From positions 23,695,036-23,759,035 of the forward strand of contig NC_092271.1 in NCBI RefSeq assembly GCF_036320965.1: a DNA stretch of 64,000 nt, in the 5' to 3' direction. Source of the stretch: Panulirus ornatus. Taxonomy: Eukaryota; Arthropoda; Malacostraca; Decapoda; Palinuridae. The position numbers and the translations under genes are program-made. Shown piece by piece: positions 12,520 through 22,420 of this stretch; position 1 is the first letter of the stretch; every line of letters starts with the position of its first letter. Under the pieces are notes generated by a model. The model saw only the letters and a list, made by a program, of their open reading frames with translations, was not told the origin of the DNA and made no database searches.

Positions 12520-12985
12520 TTTTTATTTTTTATTTTACTTTGTTGCTGTCTCCTGCGTCATCAAGGTAGCACAAGGAAACAGACGAAAGAGTGGCCCAAC
12601 CTACTCACATACACATGTATATACATACATGTCCTCACATGCACATAAACATACCTATACATTTGAACATATACATATATATACATACACAGACATATAC
12701 ATATATACACATGTACATAATTCATACTTGCTGCCTTTATTCATTCCCGTCGTCACCCCGCCACACATGAAATGACACCCCCCTCCCCCCACATGCACGC
12801 GAGGTAGCGCTAGGAAAAGACAACAAAGGCCACATTCGTTCACACTCAGTCTCTAGCTGTCATGTATAATGTACCGAAACCACAGCTCCCTTTCCACATC
12901 CAGGCCCCACAAAACTTTCCATGATTTACTCCAGACACTTCACATGCTCTGGTTCAATCAATTGACAGCACATCGAATTTATAGC
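12520..12985 (-). mobile_element. LINE-A 3' fragment, long-UTR type, no coding part
   Basis: On the + strand it starts at the tail (TTTGTTGCTGTCTCCTGCGT), passes the alternating TACATA/ACACAT tract, ATTCATTCCCGTCGCCACCCC-like and ACACGCGAGGTAGCGCTAGG blocks (the second, internal copy of the tail motif), and ends at TGACAGCACATCGA near the ORF stop of complete copies. About 450 bp of 3' UTR only, 5'-truncated. Confidence 0.75.
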
Positions 12986-13825
12986 TGCCAATTTTTTCCA
13001 GTAATTCTACTCATATCCTTTAAGCATCAACTCTCCTGAATCCATTTTTAATGTACTGTGTCTGTTTCTTCAACTGAGATGACCAATATTAAGATGCATA
13101 CTTTTGTCATTACATATCTGTTTGGCCATTTAATTTTTGTTTTCGTATTTTTGTATGTGTATTTTCTCTATTTTTATCTCTTCTATCAAAACCTCAGTGT
13201 GTACAGTATGATTAGATTGAACAGTATCTTGATCATGCCTAATATTTCTCCGTTCACATTGTAGATTGAAAAATTTTTCACATGCAGTTACTGTATAGAC
13301 AATTAGCAAAAAAATATCTACCCTTGGGCTCACTTGAATTCAAAATTAACAGTATTTATCCAGTTGATGGGTACTTTTATGATTTTCTGCATTTTTTATG
13401 TCATAAAATCCCTTTTTCATACCATATTCTTTTACCTTAATCTTTAGAATAAAATGAGGACAGTATTAAAGGTTTTGTTTTTATTTATGTAGAAAAATCA
13501 AATGCAATTTAACACTTTGGTGGTACTCATTTTAAGGAATATTTTAGAAACCTAGTAATTAGTTTCCATTTACTTTATACTATGTATTTATGAAAAACTA
13601 ATAAAGTGAAGGGGTTGATGAATGTCATTATAAAATCTAACAGTTGCTGATGGAAGCATTTAATCTAGTAGACAAAAATATTAACAGAACTTCATTTGTT
13701 TACCAGGGAATCATCAAACAAATGCCTGCTAATTTTTCTTCAAGCACAGGACTTTGGAGCGTGAATAACCTTAAATATTCAAAAGATACAAATCTAGGTG
13801 TGAAACATACATAACTGAATTGTAA
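12986..13825. other. No gene seen
   Basis: AT-rich, no element blocks and no splice-bounded open frames. It sits inside the putative intron between the exons at 12094 and 17420. Confidence 0.4.
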
Positions 13826-14204
13826 TTGGTCATACACATGTATATACATACACTCCCACACACACAAATATACATACCTATACATCTCAAGGTATACACA
13901 TATATACACACACAGACATATACATATATACCCATGTACATAATTCATACAGTCTGCCTTTATTCATTCCCATCGCCACCCCGCCACACATGGAATAACA
14001 ACACCCTCCCCCCTCATGTGTGCGTGGTAGCGCTAGGAAAAGACAACAAAGGCCCCATTCGTTCACACTCAGTCTCTAGCTGTCATGTAATAATGCACCG
14101 AAACCACAGCTCCCTTTCCACATCTAGGCCCCACAGAACTTTCCATGGTTTACCCCAGACACTTCACATGCCCTGGTTAAATCCATTGAAAGCACGTTGA
14201 CCCC
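13826..14204 (-). mobile_element. LINE-A 3' fragment, long-UTR type
   Basis: Contains the long 3' UTR in reverse orientation, from the ACATGTATATACATACA tract through the internal GTGGTAGCGCTAGG motif to CATTGAAAGCACGTTGACCCC, where it stops at a (TA)n tract. The distal tail itself is missing. It lies directly beside the next, younger copy in the same orientation. Confidence 0.75.
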
Positions 14205-14209
14205 GGTAA

Positions 14210-14231
<22 letters not shown>

Positions 14232-14249
<18 letters not shown>

Positions 14250-15740
14250 TTATTATACTTTGTCGCTGTCTCCCGCGTTTGCGAGGTAGCGCAAGGAAAC
14301 AGACGAAAGAAATGGCCCCCCCCCCATACACATGTATATACATACGTCCACACACGCAAATATACATACCTACACAGCCTTCCATGGTTTTCCCCAGACG
14401 CTTCACATGCCCTGATTCAATCCACTGACAGCACGTCAACCCCGGTATACCACATCGCTCCAATTCACTCTATTCCTTGCCCTCCTTTCACCCTCCTGCA
14501 TGTTCAGGCCCCGATCACACAAAATCTTTTTCACTCCATCTTTCCACCTCCAATTTGGTCTCCCTCTTCTCCTCGTTCCCTCCACCTCCGACACATATAT
14601 CCTCTTGGTCAATCTTTCCTCACTCATTCTCTCCATGTGCCCAAACCACTTCAAAACACCCTCCTCTGCTCTCTCAACCACGCTCTTTTTATTTCCACAC
14701 ATCTCTCTTACCCTTACGTTACTCACTCGATCAAACCACCTCACACCACACATTGTCCTCAAACATCTCATTTCCAGCACATCCATCCTCCTGCGCACAA
14801 CTCTATCCATAGCCCACGCCTCGCAACCATACAACATTGTTGGAACCACTATTCCTTCAAACATACCCATTTTTGCTTTCCGAGATAATGTTCTCGACTT
14901 CCACACATTCTTCAAGGCCCCCAGAATTTTCGCCCCCTCCCCCACCCTATGATCCACTTCCGCTTCCATGGTTCCATCCGCTGCCAGATCCACTCCCAGA
15001 TATCTAAAACACTTCACTTCCTCCAGTTTTTCTCCATTCAAACTCACCTCCCAATTGACTTGACCCTCAACCCTACTGTACCTAATAACCTTGCTCTTAT
15101 TCACATTTACTCTTAACTTTCTTCTTCCACACACTTTACCAAACTCAGTCACCAGCTTCTGCAGTTTCTCACATGAATCAGCCACCAGCGCTGTATCATC
15201 AGCGAACAACAACTGACTCACTTCCCAAGCTCTCTCATCCCCAACAGACTTCATACTTGCCCCTCTTTCCAAAACTCTTGCATTTACCTCCCTAACAACC
15301 CCATCCATAAACAAATTAAACAACCATGGAGACATCACACACCCCTGCCGCAAACCTACATTCACTGAGAACCAATCACTTTCCTCTCTTCCTACACGTA
15401 CACATGCCTTACATCCTCGATAAAAACTTTTCACTGCTTCTAACAACTTGCCTCCCACACCATATATTCTTAATACCTTCCACAGAGCATCTCTATCAAC
15501 TCTATCATATGCCTTTTCCAGATCCATAAATGCTACATACAAATCCATTTGCTTTTCTAAGTATTTCTCACATACATTCTTCAAAGCAAACACCTGATCC
15601 ACACATCCTCTACCACTTCTGAAACCACACTGCTCTTCCCCAATCTGATGCTCTGTACATGCCTTCACCCTCTCAATCAATACCCTCCCATATAATTTAC
15701 CAGGAATACTCAACAAACTTATACCTCTGTAATTTGAGCA
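14232..15740 (-). mobile_element. LINE-A non-LTR retrotransposon copy, 5'-truncated, RT ORF intact for 426 codons
   Basis: The coding part (15716 down to 14436) is one open frame without a frameshift. It begins inside the reverse transcriptase (LLSIPGKLYGRV), then shows motif A FMDLEKAYDRVD, motif B GLRQGCVMSPWLF, motif C LFADDTAL, a NVNKSKVI segment, FRYLGVDL, and a C-terminal region with YGCEAW, a CLRTMCG block, WFGHMERM, and RGRPNWRWKDGVKK. The YGCEAW...GHMERM...RGRPxxRW order is typical of RTE/Nimb-like and related animal LINE proteins; I cannot fix the clade. The 3' UTR is the short type and ends in the stem-loop tail and a T-rich (A on the element strand) run at 14232-14250. The 5' end stops in a fold-back palindrome. 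Confidence 0.9.
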
Positions 15741-15777
15741 CTCAAATTACAGAGGTATAAGTTTGTATATATACAAA

Positions 15778-15783
<6 letters not shown>
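15713..15783. repeat. Nested fold-back palindromes at the 5' end of a LINE-A copy
   Basis: Positions 15713-15738 and 15741-15766 are exact reverse complements (26-bp arms, 2-nt loop). The left arm is genuine LINE-A sequence (compare 49030-49057). Overlapping it, 15756-15783 is a second perfect 28-bp palindrome centred in TATATA, and the sequence then runs into (TA)n. Confidence 0.95.

Positions 15784-15855
<72 letters not shown>
15781..15855. repeat. (TA)n microsatellite, about 75 bp
   Basis: Uninterrupted AT alternation linking the palindrome at the 5' end of one LINE-A copy to the head of an SR-1 element in the opposite orientation. Confidence 0.95.
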
Positions 15856-15860
<5 letters not shown>

Positions 15861-16090
15861 GGGGATAGGGGATTAAGAATACTTCCCACGTATTCCCTGC
15901 ATGTCGTAGAAGGCGACTAAAAGGGGAGGGAGCGGGGGGCTGGAAATCCTCCCCTCTCGTTTTTTTTTTTTTTTTTTTTTTTAATTTTCCAAAAGAAGGA
16001 ACAGAGGGGGCCAGGTGAGGATATTCCGAAAAAGGCCCAGTCCTCTGTTCTTAACGCTACCTCGCTAATGCGGGAAATGGCGAATAGTTT

Positions 16091-16110
<20 letters not shown>
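15856..16110 (+). mobile_element. SR-1 short retroelement, young full-length copy
   Basis: Head TCCCTGGGGATAGGGGA, the GTCGTAGAAGGCGAC mini-hairpin, GGGCTGGAAATCCTCCCC, a 22-nt T tract, AATTTTCCAAAAGAAGGAAC, GAGGATATTC, and the tail ACGCTACCTCGCTAATGCGG followed by about 18 A and (TA)n. It has few differences from the copies at 30845, 41023 and 52664. Confidence 0.9.
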
Positions 16111-16147
<37 letters not shown>

Positions 16148-16150
<3 letters not shown>

Positions 16151-16385
16151 TGAAAGGCCTGCAAGGAATAGAGTGAATTGGAACAATGTGGTATACCGGG
16201 CTCGACGTGCTGTCAATGGATTGAACCAGGGCATGTGAAACATCTGGGGTAACCGTATGTATATGTGTGTGTGAGGACAGGTATGCATATACGTGTGTAT
16301 GTGGTTGGGTTGGGCCATTCTTTTGTCTGTTTCCTTGTGCTACCTCACTAACGCAGGAGACAGCGACAAAGTATAATAAATAAAT
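16148..16385 (+). mobile_element. LINE-A 3' fragment, internally deleted
   Basis: Starts inside the C-terminus of the ORF (GCAAGGAATAGAGTGAATTGG), continues through the stop region and GACGTGCTGTCAATGGATTG, then jumps to the TATGTATATGTGTGTG tract and the tail CTACCTCACTAACGCAGGAG followed by TATAATAAATAAATAAA. Severely 5'-truncated. Confidence 0.75.
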
Positions 16386-16392
16386 AAATATA

Positions 16393-16625
16393 TATGTATA
16401 TTTTTTTATCATTATTATATTTAATTCCCATCTCCTGCATTAGCGAGGTAGCTCAAGGAAACAGACAAAATAATGGCCCAACCCACCCACATACACATAT
16501 TTATACATATACATGCACATATACATACCTATACATTTCAGTGTATACATACCTATACATACACACACATATACCTATATACACATGTACATGATCATAC
16601 TTGCTGCCTTCATCCATTCTGGTCA
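16393..16625 (-). mobile_element. LINE-A 3' UTR fragment
   Basis: Reverse-orientation tail (CTGCATTAGCGAGGTAGCTC) and the alternating ACATATACATACC tract, ending in CATCCATTCTGGTCACCAC. It lies tail to tail with the preceding + strand fragment, with only a TA-rich spacer between them. Confidence 0.7.
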
Positions 16626-17419
16626 CCACTCTGCCACAGGTAAGTTTCTTTACCACCCCTTTTCTACGCAACACCTTTCTTGTCATGGTAGTGTCATCAC
16701 CAGATAAGGATAGCAAGCATGTCAATACATGATGACCCTCAGGTGATTATGTCAAAACCATTTTGTCTCAAAATGTAAAGCATGGTAAGTGGATGATATC
16801 TTTTTTTGTTGTTGATTGTACAAGAGAGTGAAACTACAATTAACTTTTTTAGTGATGAAATCATCAGCTTTTTAATGAATGAATAATAAGGATATCTTTA
16901 TTTGTATTCCAAAATGAATATTTGTACTACTGGTGAATGTTAAGATTGTAAAGTTTAAAGGACCATATCTGAAAAGGTAACTGAAAAGAATTAAGAGTAA
17001 TTATAGCATTATTATGTAAATGAAATTATGTAATTTGTAATGTATTTATTCTGTATATTTATATAGATCTCATACCTCTTGCCTGATGCTTCCATTGACC
17101 CTTATTTTAGTTTTTTGTCATAATTAATGCTTTCAGTCTTTCTCTTGAGGATGTTCAGTATGTGCTTTCCCTTGCAAGTTATCCTCATATGGCTTTGTAT
17201 TTAATTGTTTACTTGTTTCTCTTTCATAATTTTTTTGTTTTCTGGACTTAAAATTAGTTTAAGTTGAAATAAAAGTCTGTAATAATATGTCAGAGGGTCA
17301 GTTATTTTTTCTACTGAATGCATTACTTGCTTGGTTCAGTCATCTGTACGCATTGTATTTCTTATGCTCCTCAATATTGTTAATATCATGTGATCACTTT
17401 TATTTCCATTACACTCAAG

Positions 17420-17469
17420 TCACTGAAGACATTTATTTGAAACCTTGTTCAGAGAGGCATTGCTTTCAG
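17420..17469 (+). CDS. Putative exon 3 of 5, unrecognised gene
   Basis: Acceptor CATTACACTCAAG is preceded by a pyrimidine-rich stretch. The 50-nt exon reads (V)TEDIYLKPCSERHCFQ and ends CAG|GTTGAC. It starts with 2 nt completing the codon left by the exon ending at 12231 and ends in phase 0 as the exon at 28021 requires. The donor is sub-optimal and the frame stays open to a stop at 17508, so this is the weakest link of the chain. Confidence 0.35.
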
Positions 17470-17814
17470 GTTGACTTTAAAGATAATGAGAATGAAAAGA
17501 GATTTTGATATCACTTGCAAATAAAATTAATATTGAGTTTAAAAGAAAAAGTATATTAACATGGAAACCCATGTTCATATACAAGGCTTGGGCTAGGGTT
17601 ATGTAAGTGAACAGTGAGGGTGTTTTCACTTAATTTAACCCATGCCAAGGGAAAGCCCTGTTAAAGATGAAAGATAGAAAAGGTAGAGTTTGGCTGGTAT
17701 CAAGGGTCGAGATTGGATTGCATAGGGACTAGGTAAAACAGTTTATGAAGTTATTCTGTACCATTTAGTATTATCAGTATTATTATCAACTATTAATTAT
17801 TATATTATTAGTGT
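17470..17814. other. No gene seen
   Basis: AT-rich spacer before an ATT-repeat and the next LINE-A copy. Confidence 0.4.
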
Positions 17815-17844
17815 TGTTAATATTATTATTATTATTATTATTAT

Positions 17845-18914
17845 TGTTTATTGATGGGGTTGTTAGGGAGGTGAATGCAAGAGTTTTGGAAAGAGGGGCA
17901 AGTATGAAGTCTGTTGGGGATGAGAGAGCTTGGGAAGTGAGTCGGTTGTTGTTCGCTGATGATACAGCGCTGGTGGCTGATTCATGTGAGAAACTGCAGA
18001 AGCTGGTGACTGAGTTTGGTAAAGTGTGTGAAAGAAGAAAGTTAAGAGTAAATGTGAATAAGAGCAAGGTTATTAGGTACAGTAGGGTTGAGGGTCAAGT
18101 CAGTTGGGAGGTGAGTTTGAATGGAGAAAAACTGGAGGAAGTGAAGTGTTTTAGATATTTGGGAGTGGATCTGGCAGCGGATGGAACCATGGAAGCGGAA
18201 GTGGATCATAGGGTGGGGGAGGGGGCGAAAATTCTGGGAGCCTTGAAGAATGTGTGGAAGTTGAGAACATTATCTCGGAAAGCAAAAATGAGTATGTTTG
18301 AAGGAATAGTGGTTCCAACAATGTTGTATGGTTGCGAGGCGTGGGCTATGGATAGAGTTGTGCGCAGGAGGATGGATGTGCTGGAAATGAGATGTTTGAG
18401 GACAATGTGTGGTGTGAGGTGGTTTGATCGAGTAAGTAACGTAAGGGTAAGAGAGATGTGTGGAAATAAAAGGAGCATGGTTGAGAGAGCAGAAGAGGGT
18501 GTTTTGAAATGGTTTGGGCACATGGAGAGAATGAGTAAGGAAAGATTGACCAAGAGGATATATGTGTCGGAGGTGGAGGGAACGAAGAGAAGATGGAGAC
18601 CAAATTGGAGGTGGAAAGATGGAGTGAAAAAGATTTTGTGTGATCGGGGCCTGAACATGCAAGAGGGTGAAAGGAGGGCAAGGAATAGAGTGAATTGGAG
18701 CGATGTGGTATACCAGGGTTGACGTGCTGTCAGTGGATTAAATTGGGGCATGTGAAGCGTCTGGGGTAAACTATGGAAAACTGTGTAGGTATGTATATTT
18801 TGCGTGTGTGGACGTATGTATATACATGTGTATGGGGGTGGGCTGGGCCATTTCTTTCGTCTGTTTCCTTGCGCTACCTCGCAAACGCGGGAGACAGCAA
18901 AAAAAAAAAAAAAA
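17845..18914 (+). mobile_element. LINE-A copy, 5'-truncated, 292 codons of RT C-terminus intact
   Basis: Begins abruptly after an (ATT)n tract (17815-17846) at the DGVVREVNARV position. It retains FADDTAL (motif C), FRYLGVDL, YGCEAW, WFGHMERM and RWKDGVKK, and ends with a TGA at 18720-18722. The short-type 3' UTR follows, then the tail stem-loop (GCGCTACCTCGCAAACGCGG), a 16-nt A run and another ATT/ATC tract. Nearly identical to the copies at 33552 and 41279. Confidence 0.9.
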
Positions 18915-18960
18915 ATTATTATTATTATTATTATTATTATTATCATCATCATCATTATCA
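18915..18960. repeat. (ATT)n/(ATC)n microsatellite
   Basis: Trinucleotide tract directly after the A tail of the LINE-A copy. The same (ATT)n type lies at that copy's 5' junction, so the element probably landed inside an existing ATT array. Confidence 0.85.
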
Positions 18961-20329
18961 CTACATTATCACCAACCACAGGACCACTTTTAATTGATCT
19001 CGGGACAGGATTACTGATACTGTCCTAGATTTGTTTCTTACTACCTAACTCAGAAAGCTTGGTGTAATTCCACGACAAAAGACTTAACACATATTTTGTA
19101 CGGTATTCATGTGATTAATTGAGGCCTACACTACAAAAAGGAGGTTGCCACTGTTTTTACTTGGGAATGTTGTAACAGTGGCTTTAACACAAAATGAATC
19201 ATACAACTAATACTGTATTTTCCTATGAAAAAGGCTTCAGTTATCAGAAGTCTTAGTTAAAGCCAGGCCTTGAATAAAAAAAAAATGGGCAAAAGAGGGA
19301 TAAAGAATTGTTTGAATTAAAATGAAAAACAAGGGGTGAGGAAAACTGTGTAAAGACAGGAGATGAAATAAATAAAAAAAAAAAACAGGGATAGAATATA
19401 AAATTAAAGAATTGTTTGAGCTAAAATGAAAAAAAAGGGGTGAGAAAAACCTGTAAAGACAGGAGATAAAAAGGATAGGTGTATGGTGTGTGTGAAGAAA
19501 TGATGATGCATGGTGCGTTAAGACCAAACTGGTAGCCTATTTTTTTTAATGAAAAATATGGCTAGGAGTTCTAACACACAAGGCATAAAATGACTCTAGT
19601 ATCATTCCATCCCTACTGAGATTGAACATTGCACTGCACAGTATTTAATAGTTTCAGTACTTAACCCTCATAAAGCTATACATATATACAAAAAACTGAC
19701 TGACTATCCTGTGAACATTTCATTGCATATTGCTTAATGGCCCAAGTCTTTGTAGTGTTGATAAGGGAATAATGGAAATAATCACAAAATGATCCTTGTT
19801 AACAATTTATTATCTAAAAAAGCATTGCAAAAGTAATGTCATAATATAAACATCTTTCTGAGACATACTGTGACTTAAAAACATCATTTCTTGAGTAACA
19901 TTAGTGGAAATGCCCTACACTGCATAGTCAGACTTTTTCTGTGTCTGAATCCCAAAATAATTTGGAAAGGATAGGACACTACTATATTCATGACACACGT
20001 GCATACTAAGTTAACTGCAAGTTGTTCTCGCTTTATGCATTTTATGTCTAACCAGTTATACCACTTTTTCAATGCCACTGACCATCCTTAATCTGAAAAA
20101 AAGCCTCTATGTAACCTAATACTACACGAGATTATTGCTAAGGCATAGGTTCTTTCATATTTACCATAAGAACTCTCTAGTAACTCGCACTGTATCATGA
20201 ATGAGAGAGATATCTAAATATAGTTTAGTACTGTGGAATGAACATGTACCTCAACAAGAAAACCTCATGTTGCTATCAATTTGGCTAGGGTATACATGAG
20301 AGGAACTTGGTGGAAGCTTGTCTCATCCT
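18961..20329. other. No gene seen
   Basis: AT-rich. A locally repeated block (AATTGTTTGA-TAAAATGAAAAA-AGGGGTGAG-AAAAC) occurs twice within 19300-19460. No splice-bounded coding frame was found. Confidence 0.4.
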
Positions 20330-20560
20330 AATTATCCTGCAGTGTAGGGGCATGGGGACCTAGTATGCAGTTTATGGGCATGGGGACCCACAGCTGTAAT
20401 GGCAGCTCAGCAAAGACAGTTGTTTGGTCATCAGTAGTCTAATAGTACACTCTCTGCCTACTGCTTTCTGCAGCCTGGGTTCAATTATGGGCATAGAGTG
20501 ATGATTTTTTAGATTTATTCATGTGGTACCATTACATGTTCTGGTATGTAGACAACACAG
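20330..20560 (+). mobile_element. tRNA-like SINE, copy 1
   Basis: Contains a degenerate box A region (GTAGTCTAATAGTACAC) and a box B-like GGGTTCAATTATGG about 40 nt apart, as in tRNA-derived SINEs, followed by a body and the 3' block CATTACATGTTCTGGTATGT. It aligns with the element at 20690-20880 through GCTGTAATGGCAGCTCAG, TCATCAGT and the B-box region. Confidence 0.5.
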
Positions 20561-20602
20561 ATGCCCTTGAATCAATTTGCCACATCCTCAGGACTGGAGT
20601 GC

Positions 20603-20710
20603 GAGTGGTCTGTCTGACCCTAATTGGTCCATAGTGTGTGGGAATGACTCGGGTGTGAGTGGTCTATCTCACCCTAATTGGTCCATAGTGTGTAGGAATG
20701 GAGACCTAGA
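20603..20710. repeat. 54-bp tandem duplication between the two SINE copies
   Basis: GAGTGGTCTRTCT-ACCCTAATTGGTCCATAGTG occurs at 20603 and again at 20657 with only a few differences. Confidence 0.8.
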
Positions 20711-20880
20711 GCTGTAGTAGTAGCTTAGGAAAAACAGATTTTAGCTCATCAGTTGTCCAGTGGTAAGCTGTCCATCTATCCCATTCAGTAGCCTTGGTTC
20801 CATTCTTGGGTTTACAGTGATGAAATTGTTTAGTTTGATTTACATATGAACATTGCATGTTCCTATGTATTCAGATATAT
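20690..20880 (+). mobile_element. tRNA-like SINE, copy 2
   Basis: Same order as copy 1: GGAGACCTAGAGCTGTAGTA, TCATCAGTTGTCCAGTGGTA (box A-like), a CCTTGGTTCCATTC box B-like element, a TGGGTTTACAGTGATGA block and GCATGTTCCTATGTATTCAG. Both copies point the same way. Confidence 0.55.
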
Positions 20881-21109
20881 ATTTATTTATCATTACCCAT
20901 GGGCTAATTTTTTATGAAAGAGTCATGGTGTTACCCCGTACCCTTATTAAAGGCTCTGCAGCCCAAGGCTGCACCACTTCCATGAGCAGAGAAAGTAGAC
21001 TCTTTTGGAGTGGGAAGTTCTTTGACAAGAATGTACCAACAATACAATCTTGCCAAAGGTGATTTTTCACTCGTGGTATAACCTCGAGCAGAGTCCAGTG
21101 ACAAAATTC

Positions 21110-21345
21110 CAACTATTTTAGGTGTCATACAAGACATACATGATACTCAGCTTGCACACCAATAACATCAACACAAACACACTAAATGCCCCCAGAACAC
21201 TAACTGGCACCAGATTTAGACATGAAAAAGAATCCCTCAACATCCTATATAAACAATTCATCCTCTTCACTTTTAACTTTGCCTTGCTTGGTCTTCCACC
21301 CTCTCAAAAGCAAGTATAACAAAAGCTACAAATCACTCACACATT
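21110..21345 (+). mobile_element. Jockey-like RT relic, C-terminal fragment
   Basis: The + strand frame includes LNAPRTLTGTRF, EKESLNILYKQFI and LGLPPSQKQ. This is the arrangement LNALRALxGTxFG..KE.L..LYKQFIRS found downstream of the RT domain in Jockey-like animal LINEs (recognised from family knowledge, not aligned here). Stop codons truncate it. Confidence 0.6.
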
Positions 21346-21417
21346 CACAGGTCAGTTGTCAGTAGACGTAGTCGTTAAAAAATTTGGACAGTTTATGTAG
21401 TTATAATTTGAGTACTT

Positions 21418-21521
21418 TTTTTTTTCCCAAAAGAAGGAACAGAGAAGGGGGCCAGGTGAGGATATTCCCTCAAAGGCCCAGTCCTCTGTTCTTAACGCTA
21501 CCTTGCTAATGCGGGAAATGT
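21418..21521 (+). mobile_element. SR-1, 5'-truncated copy
   Basis: The right half of SR-1 only: T tract, CCCAAAAGAAGGAACAGAG, GGGGGCCAGGTGAGGATATT, CCCAGTCCTCTGTTCTTAAC, and the tail CTACCTTGCTAATGCGGGAA. It ends abruptly without an A tail. Confidence 0.85.
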
Positions 21522-21849
21522 GATCTCATTGTAGTCCCTATATACCCAGCCATTTTATATTTTTCTTAAATGGACTTGTTTTGAAGCATGGAGGGAAATG
21601 GACTATGTTCCAAGAGATGGAGGAAATGAAACTCTGATCCAAGACATGGAGAAAAATAGACTCCATGTCAAGATATGGAGAGAAATGGACCCTGTTACTT
21701 ATATTAGTTACATTCACTCATCATTAAATCTCTTGCTGAATGAAGAAATATAACTTTTTTCTCTACTTTCAAGAGCCATCTTCTTTTATCTAATTTACTT
21801 CATGCAGATGTAGAATGTGCATACACATAATTTGATTAAGATTGTTTTA

Positions 21850-22420
21850 TTTCAACCTGTAGGTAGTTGGTAGGCAGCCAATAACCAGGAGTGTATATTA
21901 CCAGTACTACCCTCCTGGGTATTGGGAAGGTAAGTGATGGTAGCATAGTGAGTCAGCACTTCAGTGATTGTCAAGTTGCACTCCTCTGACCCAAGAAGCT
22001 GTCTTTTCTTTCTGCCACATCCACACGTGGATGACTGGCATTCTGTCCACAAACATACAATCTCTCCTTGTCATGCATAACACCTGACAACACTTAACTC
22101 ACCCAGCTCACTCTCTGTAACTCTAGATTTTCCCTTGATGAGGGCTATGTACTAGCCCTACCTTTTGGCAAAATGGTATGAACAATAGATAGTAGTAGGT
22201 AGGAAAATTTATGTAGGAGCATTAAGTAGAAAGTAGGAACATTAGGCAAGAGCCTCTGCAAACACTGTATTAGACTTGCCCTCTGCCAGTGGTCTGTTAA
22301 AGGTGAAGCACTAAAGGCTAAGAAGTGGCACTAGAGTTCCCTAGTAATGGAGAATCTATCACCTTGGCCACCCTTTTAAGGGAGTTACAGAGAGGAACAG
22401 GCATTAGATATAGATATTTC
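21850..22420 (-). repeat. Interspersed repeat family R, copy 2 (inverted)
   Basis: The reverse complement reproduces the block order of 7330-7960: GATGCCTGTTCC at the right end, GGGTGGCCA, AGCCTTTAGTGC, CCTACTACTATC-like short units, TTTTGCCAAAAGGTAGGGCT, ATCTAGAGTTAC and GTAGGTAGTTGGTAGGCAGC at the left end. Confidence 0.6.

Noticed and set aside
20700..20820. A functional tRNA gene
   Set aside because: Box-like segments are present but there is no cloverleaf with paired acceptor ends, and the segment recurs as a repeat, so it is a SINE.
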